The position numbers were made by a program, and so were the translations under genes. The notes under the pieces are model-generated. The model was not told the DNA's origin. It was given only the letters and a program-made list of their open reading frames with translations, and did not search any database. A DNA stretch of 64,000 nt from Macrococcus sp. 19Msa1099 (lineage in GTDB: Bacteria; Bacillota; Bacilli; Staphylococcales; Staphylococcaceae), in assembly GCA_019357535.2 (NCBI GenBank), contig CP079955.1:1550001-1614000 (forward strand). Direction: 5' to 3'. Positions 44,522 to 54,173 of this stretch are shown here, piece by piece. Position 1 is the first letter of the stretch; each line of letters begins with the position of its first letter.

Positions 44522-45871
44522 TTATCCCTCCAGGAAGTGATTTTTCTCTAAGAATTTAATATCAACTAAGTTTTCATGATATCTTGGATGCTGTACGATA
44601 CGATACTGGTAATCTAAATTTGTCTCGAATCCCGCAATAACTGTTTCATCAAGTGCGGCAAGCATCTTCTTGATTGCGCGGTCACGTGTCTTATCGAATG
44701 TAATGAATTTACCGATCATCGAATCATAAAATGGAGATACCATACAGTCAGGATATAAGAATGTATCGATACGTACCCCTGGTCCTGCAGGAAGATGTAA
44801 TGCAGTTACTTTCCCTGGACTCGGTCTAAAGCCATGATTCGGATCTTCGGCATTGATACGGCATTCCATACTAAAGCCCATGATTTGAATGTCTTCTTGT
44901 TTCAGATCAAATTCATCATATAATGCAATCTTGAGCTGTGCCTCAATGATATCAACGCCAGTGACCATTTCCGTTACGGTATGTTCTACTTGAACACGCG
45001 TATTCATCTCAAGGAAGTAGTATTCTTGTATTTCTTCTACATATAAGAATTCAAGCGTACCTGCGCCGCGATAGCTAATATTTTTCGCAGCGTTAACAGC
45101 ATCTGTCGTCATGCGTACGCGTACTTCGTCCGGCACGATAACAGCAGGTGCTTCTTCAATTAGCTTCTGGTTGTTACGCTGAATCGAACAGTCACGATCA
45201 TAGAGATGTACAGCATCTCCATGGCCGTCACCAATGACCTGAACTTCGATATGACGTGCTGTACGAATGAATTTCTCGATATATACACGGTCATCACCGA
45301 ATGCTTTCTTTGCTTCGTTCTTTGCAGCATGGAATAAGTTATCGAAATCTTCTTCACGACTCACGATACGCATCCCTTTACCACCACCACCGGCAACCGC
45401 TTTAATCACAAGTGGCACTCCGATTTCACGCGCTTTTTCACGGGCTTCTTCGATCGTTGGAATGACATCTTTAGAACCTGGAATAACTGGGACACCTGCA
45501 ACAATCATTGTCTTACGTGCCTCTGCTTTATCACCCATCTTGTCGATAGTCTCAGGCGTCGGTCCGATAAAGACGATGTCATGCTCAGCACAAAGGCGTG
45601 CAAACCTAGAGTTTTCCGCTAAGAATCCATATCCTGGATGGATGGCATCTGCATGTGTAATTTCTGCAGCGGCAATAATATTATTCATATTAAGATAACT
45701 TTCTGTTGAACTCGCAGGGCCTATACAAACTGCTTCATCTGCAAGTGCAACATGTAAGCTGTCAGCGTCGGTATTAGAATAAACTGCAACCGTCTTGATG
45801 CCGAGTTTCTTACATGATCTGATAATACGAATCGCGATTTCCCCGCGATTCGCGATAAGAACTTTCTTCAA
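44522..45871 (-). CDS. accC: Biotin carboxylase
   Basis: A 449-residue ATP-grasp enzyme that carboxylates biotin on its carrier. The ATP-binding loop [12 protein letters not shown] is near residue 160 and [16 protein letters not shown] near 285. With the adjacent accB and pxp genes it forms the second acc set known in staphylococci. It may carboxylate a substrate other than acetyl-CoA, as no carboxyltransferase genes are here. ATG 45871 follows AAGGGGGAA. Confidence 0.93.
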   Translation of the reverse strand: MKKVLIANRGEIAIRIIRSCKKLGIKTVAVYSNTDADSLHVALADEAVCIGPASSTESYLNMNNIIAAAEITHADAIHPGYGFLAENSRFARLCAEHDIVFIGPTPETIDKMGDKAEARKTMIVAGVPVIPGSKDVIPTIEEAREKAREIGVPLVIKAVAGGGGKGMRIVSREEDFDNLFHAAKNEAKKAFGDDRVYIEKFIRTARHIEVQVIGDGHGDAVHLYDRDCSIQRNNQKLIEEAPAVIVPDEVRVRMTTDAVNAAKNISYRGAGTLEFLYVEEIQEYYFLEMNTRVQVEHTVTEMVTGVDIIEAQLKIALYDEFDLKQEDIQIMGFSMECRINAEDPNHGFRPSPGKVTALHLPAGPGVRIDTFLYPDCMVSPFYDSMIGKFITFDKTRDRAIKKMLAALDETVIAGFETNLDYQYRIVQHPRYHENLVDIKFLEKNHFLEG

Positions 45872-45883
45872 CGTATTTCCCCC

Positions 45884-46315
45884 TTACTTCTCTTTAATAC
45901 GTACAAGTGGCTCGTCATATGCAACAGCAGTACCATTTTGTACGAAGATTTCTTCGATTGTACCGTCAACATCTGCAAAGACATCATTCATCACTTTCAT
46001 TGCTTCAATAATACCGATGCGATCACCTTTTTCCACTTTATCTCCTACACGAATAAAAGGTTCCTTCGATGTTTCATCCTGCATATTATAGTATGTTCCG
46101 ACAAGCTGAGATTTTTGTACATGATCGCCTGGCGTTTCTCGTTCAGCTTGAACTTGTGATTGTGGTACTCCTGCAACAGGTGCTTGTGGTACGTATTGTA
46201 CTTCTTGCACCGCTTTTTCTACGTAATACTCATCTTTCCCTGACTTTACTTTAATGATCTTTAAATCATTGTCGTTCATCATATCGATTAACTGCTGTAA
46301 CTTTTCTGAATTCAT
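45884..46315 (-). CDS. accB: Biotin carboxyl carrier protein
   Basis: A 143-residue carrier with an N-terminal dimerisation part, a Pro/Ala/Gln linker (about residues 40-65) and a biotinyl domain. Biotin is attached to Lys in IGIIEAMKVMNDV. It is placed between pxpC and accC, 1-12 bp from each, and so serves the linked biotin carboxylase. Confidence 0.93.
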   Translation of the reverse strand: MNSEKLQQLIDMMNDNDLKIIKVKSGKDEYYVEKAVQEVQYVPQAPVAGVPQSQVQAERETPGDHVQKSQLVGTYYNMQDETSKEPFIRVGDKVEKGDRIGIIEAMKVMNDVFADVDGTIEEIFVQNGTAVAYDEPLVRIKEK

Positions 46316-46316
46316 T

Positions 46317-47285
46317 TTACTCCGCCCTTTGTATTAATTTTTGGATTCTGCCACTCGTATGTCTTACATCATACGCATGTAGGCCAACTTCATTAATAAT
46401 GCTCATCATTTTCTTCTTCTCTTCAATCGCTTCTTCAAGCGTTCCTTCTACAAGGCGTACTTCACTGCCAGGTGCTTTTTGTACAAGTGTCGGGATATCT
46501 GCAAAGTATACCGTCCCAATCTTCGCATAACCACCGACAGTCTGACGATCATTCAATAAAATAATCGGCTGCCCGTCAGATGCAACTTGTATGCTACCCA
46601 ATTGGACAGGTTCTGAAATAATGTCATAGTTCGTCTTCACTTGAAGCGGTTCACCTTCTAGACGCATACCCATACGGTCAGATGTATTTGAAATTTCATA
46701 AGTGTTCAGCAATGTTTCATGAACATCTTTAAAACGTTTATACTGACGACCAGGTATAAAACGGATCGTACTCACCTTATCGATAAAATGTGTCGCTAAG
46801 CGCTGCGTCTTGCTATGCTCAGGCTTATTGAACTCGAGAATATCATCTTTACGTAATGTACGCCCTTCAACACCACCGATACCAATCTTAGTGTGTGTTG
46901 CATAACTATTATTCACCTTGTCCAGCTTAAAGCCATTCTTTACTGTTAAATACGTTCTATAGCCGTTCTTCACTGCTTTGAATGTTAAGATATCTCCGGC
47001 TTCAGCGTTATGTACAGCACGATTTTCTACAGGTGTATCATTAAGTTCCGCAAGCATATTACCTCCTGTAATCACAAATGCACATGCTTCTTCAAACTTA
47101 AATATCCCCCCTTGCATCGTCATCTCGATACTCATAAATTCATCATTGCCTAGGAGTAAATTACCAAGCATGACTGCACGATAATCCATTCCGCCAGAAG
47201 GACTAAGACCGATATTCTGATAGCCGAATCGACCGAGATCTTGAATGGTCGTGAACAACCCTGGATTAATAACCTGTAATCCCAT
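46317..47285 (-). CDS. pxpC: 5-oxoprolinase subunit C (KipA family)
   Basis: A 322-residue subunit of PxpABC. The start LQVINPGLFTTIQDLGRFGY and SPSGGMDYRAVMLGN are signature stretches of the biotin-dependent-carboxylase-like KipA domain, and IILLNDRQTVGGYAKIGTV lies late. It overlaps the pxpB end by 1-4 bp. ATG 47285 (or 47288) follows AGGAGAAATG. Confidence 0.92.
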   Translation of the reverse strand: MGLQVINPGLFTTIQDLGRFGYQNIGLSPSGGMDYRAVMLGNLLLGNDEFMSIEMTMQGGIFKFEEACAFVITGGNMLAELNDTPVENRAVHNAEAGDILTFKAVKNGYRTYLTVKNGFKLDKVNNSYATHTKIGIGGVEGRTLRKDDILEFNKPEHSKTQRLATHFIDKVSTIRFIPGRQYKRFKDVHETLLNTYEISNTSDRMGMRLEGEPLQVKTNYDIISEPVQLGSIQVASDGQPIILLNDRQTVGGYAKIGTVYFADIPTLVQKAPGSEVRLVEGTLEEAIEEKKKMMSIINEVGLHAYDVRHTSGRIQKLIQRAE

Positions 47286-47998
47286 CATTTCTCCTCCTTC
47301 ACTTGTATCTCATACGTACCCGCTTCAACTTGACGCTTAATCTCGTCAAACTGTTCAAGCGTAATCGGTTCGTACTTAATATAATCACCCGCTTCATAAT
47401 AAACGACAGGATTTCTATTTGGGTCATAGAGCTTCAGTGGTGTCTGCCCGATAATATTCCAGCCTCCTGGTGACTGAAGTGGATACATTCCTGTCTGATT
47501 CGCAGCGATACCGACAGAACCTGCTGGAATCGCTTTTCTAGGAGATGACCTACGCGGCGTCGCGATACGCTCATCCAGACCACCAAGATACGGGAACCCC
47601 GGCATAAATCCTAGCATATAGACTAAGTATTCATTTTCAGAATGAATCTGAATCACTTCTTCTGTCGTTAATTCATGTGCTGCTGCAAGTTCTTCTAGAT
47701 CAAGCGCATACTTTTTGTCATAACATACAGGTATTACAAACGTACGCTTCTTTTCAGTATTACTGTCAGCTATCTTTAATTCTGAAATGTGCTTCTTTAG
47801 TTCATCATGTGTTGTTATATCATCATTAAAATATATTACTAAAGTATTATATGAATTGACCAGTTCAGTTATCCCTTCAATCTGTGCCTGTTCGATCGCT
47901 CGACTTAGAGCAATCACAGATGTGTTAATATCAGGTGCGATTTTTTCGTTAAATACGCAGCTAATACAATTTTCACTAACATCGAAAAATTTCATCAT
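47285..47998 (-). CDS. pxpB: 5-oxoprolinase subunit B (KipI family)
   Basis: A 237-residue subunit of PxpABC, first gene of the minus-strand operon pxpB-pxpC-accB-accC-pxpA-nramp. Hallmarks are YMLGFMPGFPYLGGLD, TPRRSSPRKAIPAGSVGIA and SPGGWNIIG. In B. subtilis the homologue KipI also inhibits a sporulation kinase, a role not expected here. ATG 47998 follows AAAGGGG. Confidence 0.92.
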   Translation of the reverse strand: MMKFFDVSENCISCVFNEKIAPDINTSVIALSRAIEQAQIEGITELVNSYNTLVIYFNDDITTHDELKKHISELKIADSNTEKKRTFVIPVCYDKKYALDLEELAAAHELTTEEVIQIHSENEYLVYMLGFMPGFPYLGGLDERIATPRRSSPRKAIPAGSVGIAANQTGMYPLQSPGGWNIIGQTPLKLYDPNRNPVVYYEAGDYIKYEPITLEQFDEIKRQVEAGTYEIQVKEEK

Positions 47999-48168
47999 GT
48001 AACCCCTTTCTTTACAACATTAATATGTTACCATAATTTTCTGATTATTAGAAACTATTTTCTATCATTTAACGCGTTAAGGCGACTATATAGAGGCACA
48101 AGGGGAATGCGAATTTGGCACCATGCCAATTTCATACATCAATTCTCTCCCCTTTAAAACAAAAAACC

Positions 48169-48189
48169 CTCCCGACATAAATTCGGGAG
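48169..48189 (-). terminator. Terminator of the subtilase gene
   Basis: A 7-bp GC-rich stem CTCCCGA / TCGGGAG with a 7-nt loop is followed on the minus strand by GGGTTTTTTG. Confidence 0.85.
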
Positions 48190-48197
48190 AGCTCATA

Positions 48198-51100
48198 TTA
48201 CTTCAATCCAAATGTATTAAATTGTGTAACCTGGATACCATATTGTCCAAGCTTCTTATCGTACTTACTTGCGACGCGTTGGTTAGCGTCTGCATTATAT
48301 ACATTCAGTCCTCTGTTTCCTTTAATATATAATGCATAAGGTCGTACTAATGATTTCACTTCTGAATCTCCAGCTTTAACCAGTACTTGAACTGCATTCT
48401 GATATGTGCTGTCTACTTTTTTAATCTGTATCGTTACATCTCCATATTTGCTCAGTTCATTCATGTTTGCTGAATTTAAACTGACAGCGTGCAGCGATGT
48501 ATTTAATACGATACTTTTATTCTTCTTCATCTGTGAAAGTTTAGCAAGCTGTGATTTAGTAAAGGTTACAGCTTTGTCACCTTCCACTGTTAATACTTTT
48601 TGCTTTCCGTTAACAAATTGATTGACTTCGCTGTCTGTTAACGTCTTAGCTTCATCAACTGGTGTCCCAGTGTTATCTTTGATGTCTTTGTGTCCTTCTG
48701 AGACCTCATTCGTATTCGTGTTCACCGTATACTTAAAGCTGGCTTTATTTCCTGCAACATCCTCAACGTTTAATGTGAGATGATATTCACCTTTATCGTT
48801 GATATCGATCGTTCCTTCACCACCATCAGATATTACGACTTCACCTGTTTTATTATTGCTTAGTTCATAGCTAGCTTTTAGAAATTCAGAAACATTATAG
48901 TTAATATCATAACTTGCAAGTGTTTCTTTAGCATTGATGTACAGGTCATCAAGTTTAAATGATAGCTTTCCATTATTTAAAGCTAATGATTTTATTTCTG
49001 CTGGTTTCGTCTTAACAAATAATGGATAGTCATCTGCTGTGGCATTTCCATTATCACTCGTCGTAATAGCATCTACTGCATATACACCGTCTGCAAGCTT
49101 CCCTTCAACGCGATTTGAGCCTTCAATATTGTACAGCTTACCATCCAGCACAACTTCTTTCTCTCCATCTAAACCAGGGAATAGATCAATACTTCCTACG
49201 TAACCGTCACCTGCTGGTCCACTCTTCTCATTCAGTAAATCATAATATTTTAACAGCGTTAAGTTTTGTTTATTATATACTTTCATGTGTACTGAAGAAG
49301 CGTCATTATTACCATCACCGTTTGGTGACATATGGTAGTTTGTCAGGGCAAATTTTTCAAAGCCTTTCTTCTTCACTTCAGATAAGTTCGCTGCAAATGG
49401 CAGAGCATAGGAACGATTGCCTTTAAAGTGAATATATCCTTGAATTTCGTCACCTTGAACAGGTGTGCCTGCTGGAATATTTAAGTTTACAGTAACCTTA
49501 CCTGACTGGATTGATTGCACATCTGTAGTTACTGTTGCACCAGATTTTGAAGGTCGTGTTGTTTCAACTTCAATTGCATAGTTATCATCAGATGATAATT
49601 TCTGTACATCAATAGTCTTCGTAATTACTTGTGCTTTACTTGTCGGAACTTGGTTGCCAAATGCAATCGTTCCACGTGTATGTGTTTGTTTCACGCCATT
49701 TACTTCTGTTTCATGCGCCACTTTGAAAAGTGATGTTGCAGTTGCAGCTTCAAGTGGCTGAACTAGACCCGCACCTTGACTGAAGACGTCAAATTTAGAT
49801 TTATCAAGATGTTTCGCTGTATTGCTCAGTGCACTCTTAATATCAAATGGTGTCCATTCTGGATGTAATTCTTTCAATAGGGCACTCACCCCAGAGATAT
49901 GTGGTGTAGCCATCGATGTTCCTGTGTATTGTGCGTATGCCTTACTATAGTTATCGCCTACTGCAAACGAAGGAATTGTCGACAAAATATTTGTTCCAGG
50001 TGCACTCACGTCAGGCTTAATATCAAAGTTTGGCAATGATGGTCCACGAGAAGATGAGTCATTCACGTCATCTCCTGGTGTCGTCGTAACGTTGAATTTA
50101 GTGAAATCAATCATCACCTTCTCTTTTTCAAGCTTCGCTTTCAGTGCTAAACCTTGTGTGCGGTCCATATCAACAGTCGGGATATAATCGAATGAAGCAC
50201 CCACGAAAATATCTGCCGGTCCTGGGCTATTTGACCCTGTCTCTGAATTGTAAACAATAACCGCCTTTGCACCTGCATCTTTTGCATTTTTAATCTTCTC
50301 TACAAATGCAATTTCACCACGTTCTACAAGTGCAACTTTATCTTTCACATTCACTTGCGCAAAATCTTCTTTCTTTCCAAGTCCTGGTATATTTACAAGT
50401 TCATATTGATCCTTTAACGTTGTTTCTGGATTATTTCCAAACTCATACGCCATCAACTTGTAATTCTTTGTTTCTTCACCTAGCTTTAAATCAACATCTA
50501 TACGTTCTTCAGGTAGTGTTGTATTACCTACGCCGATTCCTAACGGACTCGTTGCCGGTCCACCAATTGTTGAACGCTCTGGTCCGGAGTTTCCTGTTGC
50601 AACGTTCGCCGTTACACCAAGGAGCATCGCATTGTTCACTGCCATCGAGTTCGCTTGATTTTCTTCTGGACTTGAATTACCTAGCGATAAGTTGATGACA
50701 TCCATATCATCCTTCACCGCATCTTCAATGCCACCAACAATCCATGACGTACTTCCACGACCGTACGCTCCAAGCACACGATATGCATATAAATCGACAT
50801 TCGGTGCGATACCATACATTCCGAATTCATTCTTACCTTGTGCAGCAATCGTCCCTGCAACGTGTGTTCCATGAGTTGTATAATATTCGCTGCCACTTTC
50901 ATTGACTTCCGGCAGGTGGCCTGGACGTTCTTCCGGTTTCGTTTCATAAGGGTCATCTGCATTACGCTTCGTATTGTAGTCACCACCACCAACATAGTTG
51001 CGGCCACCCTTATAGACATCCTTTAAATCTGGATGGTTATAGTCGATTCCTGTATCAATTACTCCGACTTTAACACCCTTACCTTTATTACCTAGCTCCC

Positions 51101-51728
51101 ATACTTTATCTACCTTCAAATGTGTGATACTCGGAATCAGCTTTAAGTTCAGCTCATCTCCCATCGTATCTTTGGCCACATCTTGTTGTTTTGAAGCCTG
51201 CATTTCAGAAGGATCGATTTGGATGACATCATCTTTTTCGACGAGTGCGACATCTTCAATTTGAGCAATCTTTTCAATATCTTTAGCATCAACCGTCATT
51301 GCCTCAGCGTTAATTACCGTTTGATATGAATGATTCTTCTTATATTTGATGCCTTTATTCTGCATCTTGCTGTTTGCCTTCTGCTGCTGTTTTGCAATCT
51401 TTTCTTTAACCTTTTCATCTGAGAGCTTTGACCATTTCTTGCTCTTGGTCTGTTTTAACCCTCGTTCCAGTCCGACAGAGGGTTCATCATAGTGTACGAT
51501 AACATTGACTTGTCCGGAAATCCCCTTTAAGTCATTATCAATTGCCCCTTGTTGGCTCAATACTTTCAGCTGACTGTCAATCGCTTTATTTTGGGCAATG
51601 CTTGTACTATTTAACTTTGGTGCTCGAGGTTTCTTGGTGTCAAATTCTGCACCTTGAACAGGTGACACCAGTGTTGTTACAAGTCCGATCGATAATAATG
51701 CCGCTTTTAGCTTAAACTTCTTGGTCAA
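48198..51728 (-). CDS. Secreted subtilisin-like serine protease, Vpr-type
   Basis: An 1176-residue S8 protease: signal peptide (to VQGAE), an I9-type propeptide (about residues 60-165), then the catalytic domain with Asp in VGVIDTGIDYNHP, His in THGTHVAGTIAAQG and Ser in YTGTSMATPHISG. A PA domain is inserted (about 400-520). Fn3-like and C-terminal modules follow (DGNNDASS near 800), with no LPXTG signal. Likely a large extracellular protease that degrades host or food proteins. ATG 51728 follows CGGAGGAATTT. Start and stop are clean and no break was seen. Confidence 0.9.
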   Translation of the reverse strand: MTKKFKLKAALLSIGLVTTLVSPVQGAEFDTKKPRAPKLNSTSIAQNKAIDSQLKVLSQQGAIDNDLKGISGQVNVIVHYDEPSVGLERGLKQTKSKKWSKLSDEKVKEKIAKQQQKANSKMQNKGIKYKKNHSYQTVINAEAMTVDAKDIEKIAQIEDVALVEKDDVIQIDPSEMQASKQQDVAKDTMGDELNLKLIPSITHLKVDKVWELGNKGKGVKVGVIDTGIDYNHPDLKDVYKGGRNYVGGGDYNTKRNADDPYETKPEERPGHLPEVNESGSEYYTTHGTHVAGTIAAQGKNEFGMYGIAPNVDLYAYRVLGAYGRGSTSWIVGGIEDAVKDDMDVINLSLGNSSPEENQANSMAVNNAMLLGVTANVATGNSGPERSTIGGPATSPLGIGVGNTTLPEERIDVDLKLGEETKNYKLMAYEFGNNPETTLKDQYELVNIPGLGKKEDFAQVNVKDKVALVERGEIAFVEKIKNAKDAGAKAVIVYNSETGSNSPGPADIFVGASFDYIPTVDMDRTQGLALKAKLEKEKVMIDFTKFNVTTTPGDDVNDSSSRGPSLPNFDIKPDVSAPGTNILSTIPSFAVGDNYSKAYAQYTGTSMATPHISGVSALLKELHPEWTPFDIKSALSNTAKHLDKSKFDVFSQGAGLVQPLEAATATSLFKVAHETEVNGVKQTHTRGTIAFGNQVPTSKAQVITKTIDVQKLSSDDNYAIEVETTRPSKSGATVTTDVQSIQSGKVTVNLNIPAGTPVQGDEIQGYIHFKGNRSYALPFAANLSEVKKKGFEKFALTNYHMSPNGDGNNDASSVHMKVYNKQNLTLLKYYDLLNEKSGPAGDGYVGSIDLFPGLDGEKEVVLDGKLYNIEGSNRVEGKLADGVYAVDAITTSDNGNATADDYPLFVKTKPAEIKSLALNNGKLSFKLDDLYINAKETLASYDINYNVSEFLKASYELSNNKTGEVVISDGGEGTIDINDKGEYHLTLNVEDVAGNKASFKYTVNTNTNEVSEGHKDIKDNTGTPVDEAKTLTDSEVNQFVNGKQKVLTVEGDKAVTFTKSQLAKLSQMKKNKSIVLNTSLHAVSLNSANMNELSKYGDVTIQIKKVDSTYQNAVQVLVKAGDSEVKSLVRPYALYIKGNRGLNVYNADANQRVASKYDKKLGQYGIQVTQFNTFGLK

Positions 51729-51821
51729 TGAAATTCCTCCGAATCATATAATAGTCTGAAAATTTTGTATGTTTATTATATTATATCGATTTTCGAAAGA
51801 AAGCAATACCTTTTTTTTATT

Positions 51822-52016
51822 TTATAAAATTGTGTTGTCATCATGATCACGTTCAATATGCAGAACATAAGGATTTTGAATAAGGAGGCTATGGTCTTCC
51901 TCATTCAACTCTACTAAATATTGCTGCATCATTTCGTAATGACGAATGACGTCTATATGTGCTTCTTCAAAAAAAGAGTCTTGTGCGTCAGGATGGAGCT
52001 GCACTAAATATTTCAT
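51822..52016 (-). CDS. Small I9-inhibitor-like protein
   Basis: A 64-residue protein without signal peptide. KYLVQLHPDAQDSFFEEAHI and YLVELNEEDHSLLIQNPYVL with HIERD resemble the two halves of a subtilase propeptide (I9), which folds the enzyme or inhibits it. It lies just upstream of the secreted subtilase in the same direction and ATG follows GTGAGGTGAT. A role as intracellular protease inhibitor or chaperone is an inference from a weak match. Confidence 0.55.
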   Translation of the reverse strand: MKYLVQLHPDAQDSFFEEAHIDVIRHYEMMQQYLVELNEEDHSLLIQNPYVLHIERDHDDNTIL

Positions 52017-52033
52017 AAAATCACCTCACTTGT

Positions 52034-52066
52034 AAAAAAAGTCTGAGACGGAGAATGTCTCAGACT
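52034..52066 (-). terminator. Terminator of the transaldolase gene
   Basis: A 10-bp perfect stem (52040-52049 with 52057-52066) with a 7-nt loop is followed on the minus strand by a T run (52040-52034). Confidence 0.87.
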
Positions 52067-52076
52067 ACTGTTATTT

Positions 52077-52147
52077 TGTGCGAGTGGCCGTTTTTTGGAC
52101 ACTCAGATGTATTTGGGTGTGCGAGTGGCCGTTTTTTGGACACTCAC
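52077..52147. repeat. 41-bp direct repeat, two copies
   Basis: TGTGCGAGTGGCCG (with a T run and GGACACTCA) occurs at 52077 and again at 52118, exactly 41 bp apart. GAGTG and CACTC pair around a T-rich loop. The period equals that of the 33230 array although the sequence differs. Confidence 0.85.
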
Positions 52148-52173
52148 CACATCACCTACTCATCACAAATCAA

Positions 52174-52884
52174 TTATAAAATACTCAAGCCGCTCGCTTT
52201 AATATCTTTTTCGAATCCTTTTACAGTATCTACTGAAAGTTCATTAATGTCACGCCCGATGTTCGGGATCTTGTTTACAACATCTGCCGGACACGTAATA
52301 ATATCACAGCCGATTTCATCTGCCTGAATAACATTGTATAACTCACGACAGCTTGCCCATAATAACTTCACGCCGTCTTTACTGTGACAAACTTCAACCG
52401 ACTGTTTCATTAAAGGCATCGGATCTACACCTGTATCCGCGATACGTCCAGCAAATACTGATACGTATGACTCAACGCCCGGTTTAATCGCATCCACAAT
52501 CGCTTCTACTTGTTCAATCGTATATACTGCAGTGATATTCAGTTTAATATCTTGTTCAGATAAGCGTTTGATAAGCGGAATCATTGACTCTCCCTTTGTG
52601 TTCACTACAGGAATCTTAACAAATACATTTTCGCCGAATGACTGGATGATGGCTGCTTCTTTCTCCATCATCTCCATATCATCACCGAACACTTCAAATG
52701 AAATCGATGCATCAGGAATTGCTTCTACTGCAGCCTTTGCAAATGAATTATAATCTTCTACACCTGCTTTAGCCATTAATGATGGGTTTGTCGTAAACCC
52801 ATCTACCGTCTTGTTCTGATACGCCTCTTTCATCTGATTGATATCGGCACCATCTGCGAATACTTGAACATTTAACTTAGTCAT
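52174..52884 (-). CDS. tal: Transaldolase-family aldolase
   Basis: A 236-residue short-type transaldolase (TalC/fructose-6-phosphate aldolase clade). The Schiff-base Lys lies in NVFVKIPVVNTKGES near residue 85; GFTTNPSLMAKAG and VSVFAGRIADTG are family stretches. It transfers dihydroxyacetone units between sugar phosphates in the pentose phosphate pathway, or acts as an F6P aldolase. ATG 52884 follows GGAGGTC. Confidence 0.88.
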   Translation of the reverse strand: MTKLNVQVFADGADINQMKEAYQNKTVDGFTTNPSLMAKAGVEDYNSFAKAAVEAIPDASISFEVFGDDMEMMEKEAAIIQSFGENVFVKIPVVNTKGESMIPLIKRLSEQDIKLNITAVYTIEQVEAIVDAIKPGVESYVSVFAGRIADTGVDPMPLMKQSVEVCHSKDGVKLLWASCRELYNVIQADEIGCDIITCPADVVNKIPNIGRDINELSVDTVKGFEKDIKASGLSIL

Positions 52885-53018
52885 AATTGACCTCCTCTTA
52901 ATTGATATCTTTATTATAACAATTTCTTTCGTGTACGCTACATTGACAACTTATAAAAAAACAATACGGAACAATATAAATATGATAAAATATAAGAATT
53001 AAAATATGGAGGTTTATT

Positions 53019-53315
53019 ATGAAAGGGAACAAATACGTCTATCTGTCCATATTCTTCGTCCTTTTAAGCATTATCTGCAATGGCTACAATCCTTTGATGT
53101 CTATGCTATTTGGTTCTTTAAAGTCTATCGTCTTGTTCACAGGTATCTCCAACTGCATTATGCTGATCATCAGTATCATAATGATTGATAAAGGGTTAAA
53201 AAGTGAACTCTCTTCAGGCATTCGTAAAGTTGCAAAAGTATGGCCATTTGTCATACTGATCGTTATTTTATTACAATTATTAAGTATTTTGATATTATTC
53301 GGCATTCTAGGATAG
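53019..53315 (+). CDS. Small membrane protein
   Basis: A 98-residue membrane protein with three predicted helices (about residues 6-25, 30-55 and 75-97) and a short charged loop (KGLKSELSSGIRK). ATG follows TGGAGG at 7 nt. It ends at its own weak terminator, which also separates it from crcB. The family was not recognised. Confidence 0.75.
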   Translation: MKGNKYVYLSIFFVLLSIICNGYNPLMSMLFGSLKSIVLFTGISNCIMLIISIIMIDKGLKSELSSGIRKVAKVWPFVILIVILLQLLSILILFGILG

Positions 53316-53339
53316 GACTGAGGTCCTGTCCTTTTATTA
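53308..53339 (+). terminator. Terminator before crcB
   Basis: A 10-bp stem with one G-U pair (53308-53317 with 53322-53331) and a 4-nt loop is followed by TTTATTAT. It overlaps the stop of the upstream gene. Confidence 0.75.
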
Positions 53340-53353
53340 TAGGAGGTTGAAAT

Positions 53354-53689
53354 ATGCTATTTATCGTGATGAGCATGCTCGGTGCCGCGAGCAGATATGG
53401 GCTCAGCTTAATATTCGAAAATATATGGGCTACACTGATTGTCAATGTTATCGGTGCTTTCTTAATGGGTTATAGTTCCACTGCGTTAAAAACACGCTTA
53501 GAGCCCCATCATTATAAAGCAATTACGACTGGGTTCCTTGGCAGCTTCACAACATTTTCCACGATGAGTAAAGAGACGTATGTATTATTGTCAACAGGCG
53601 CGTATAGGATGCTAATGCTTTATCTAGTGCTTACCATCATTGGTGGATTTCTGCTCTGCCTTCTCGGTGTAAAGGCAGGTGCGCGATGA
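53354..53689 (+). CDS. crcB: Fluoride channel subunit
   Basis: A 111-residue Fluc/CrcB membrane protein with four helices. GAASRYGLS at the start, NVIGAFLMG and GFLGSFTTFSTMSKE (phenylalanine gate) are the expected motifs. It exports fluoride as a dual-topology dimer. A second, different crcB follows with an ATGA overlap, so a heterodimer is likely. No fluoride riboswitch was seen upstream. ATG follows AGGAGG. Confidence 0.93.
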   Translation: MLFIVMSMLGAASRYGLSLIFENIWATLIVNVIGAFLMGYSSTALKTRLEPHHYKAITTGFLGSFTTFSTMSKETYVLLSTGAYRMLMLYLVLTIIGGFLLCLLGVKAGAR

Positions 53690-54018
53690 TCCTTGTAATG
53701 CTTGGTGCTCCAATCGGGGCTTATTTAAGATTATTACTCAGCAAATATAACGATGCATATCCCACAGGGACGCTCATTGCGAACCTGCTCGGGTCATTGC
53801 TGCTCGGACTATGTGCGGCATTAAGCGATAGCTGGAGTTTATGGATATGTGTCGGTATTTTCGGCAGTTTCACGACATTTTCTACACTTAATCTTGAACT
53901 TGTTGCACTGTGGCAGTCGCATAAACGAAAGTGTCTTACTTATGCGCTTTCAAGCTATATATTCGGACCCTTACTGTTTACAGTCGGCTATGTTTTAATA
54001 CATATTACAAAATTGTAA
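53686..54018 (+). CDS. crcB: Fluoride channel subunit (second copy)
   Basis: A 110-residue CrcB protein: GAPIGAYLRLLLSK at the start, NLLGSLLLGL and GIFGSFTTFSTLNLE in the core. It is divergent from the first copy, which is typical of heterodimeric Fluc pairs in staphylococci. ATG overlaps the stop of the first by 4 bp. Transcription ends at the long hairpin at 54061. Confidence 0.93.
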   Translation: MILVMLGAPIGAYLRLLLSKYNDAYPTGTLIANLLGSLLLGLCAALSDSWSLWICVGIFGSFTTFSTLNLELVALWQSHKRKCLTYALSSYIFGPLLFTVGYVLIHITKL

Positions 54019-54060
54019 TTTTTTGTGAAGACAGTAGTAAACATGATAGAAGCATTGACG

Positions 54061-54112
54061 AAAGAAAGTACCAGATTAATCGATAATCTGGTACTTTCTT
54101 TTATTTTTTATA
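54061..54112 (+). terminator. crcB terminator
   Basis: An 18-bp perfect stem (54061-54078 with 54084-54101) with a 5-nt loop is followed by TATTTTTTA. A degenerate half copy of the same arm (CAGATTA/TAATCTGGTAC) recurs at 54130-54160. Confidence 0.92.
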
Positions 54113-54173
54113 AGTTTCTTTACGTAAGCACCAGAAAACGCAATAATCTGGTACTTGCGCATCTGAATTCACT

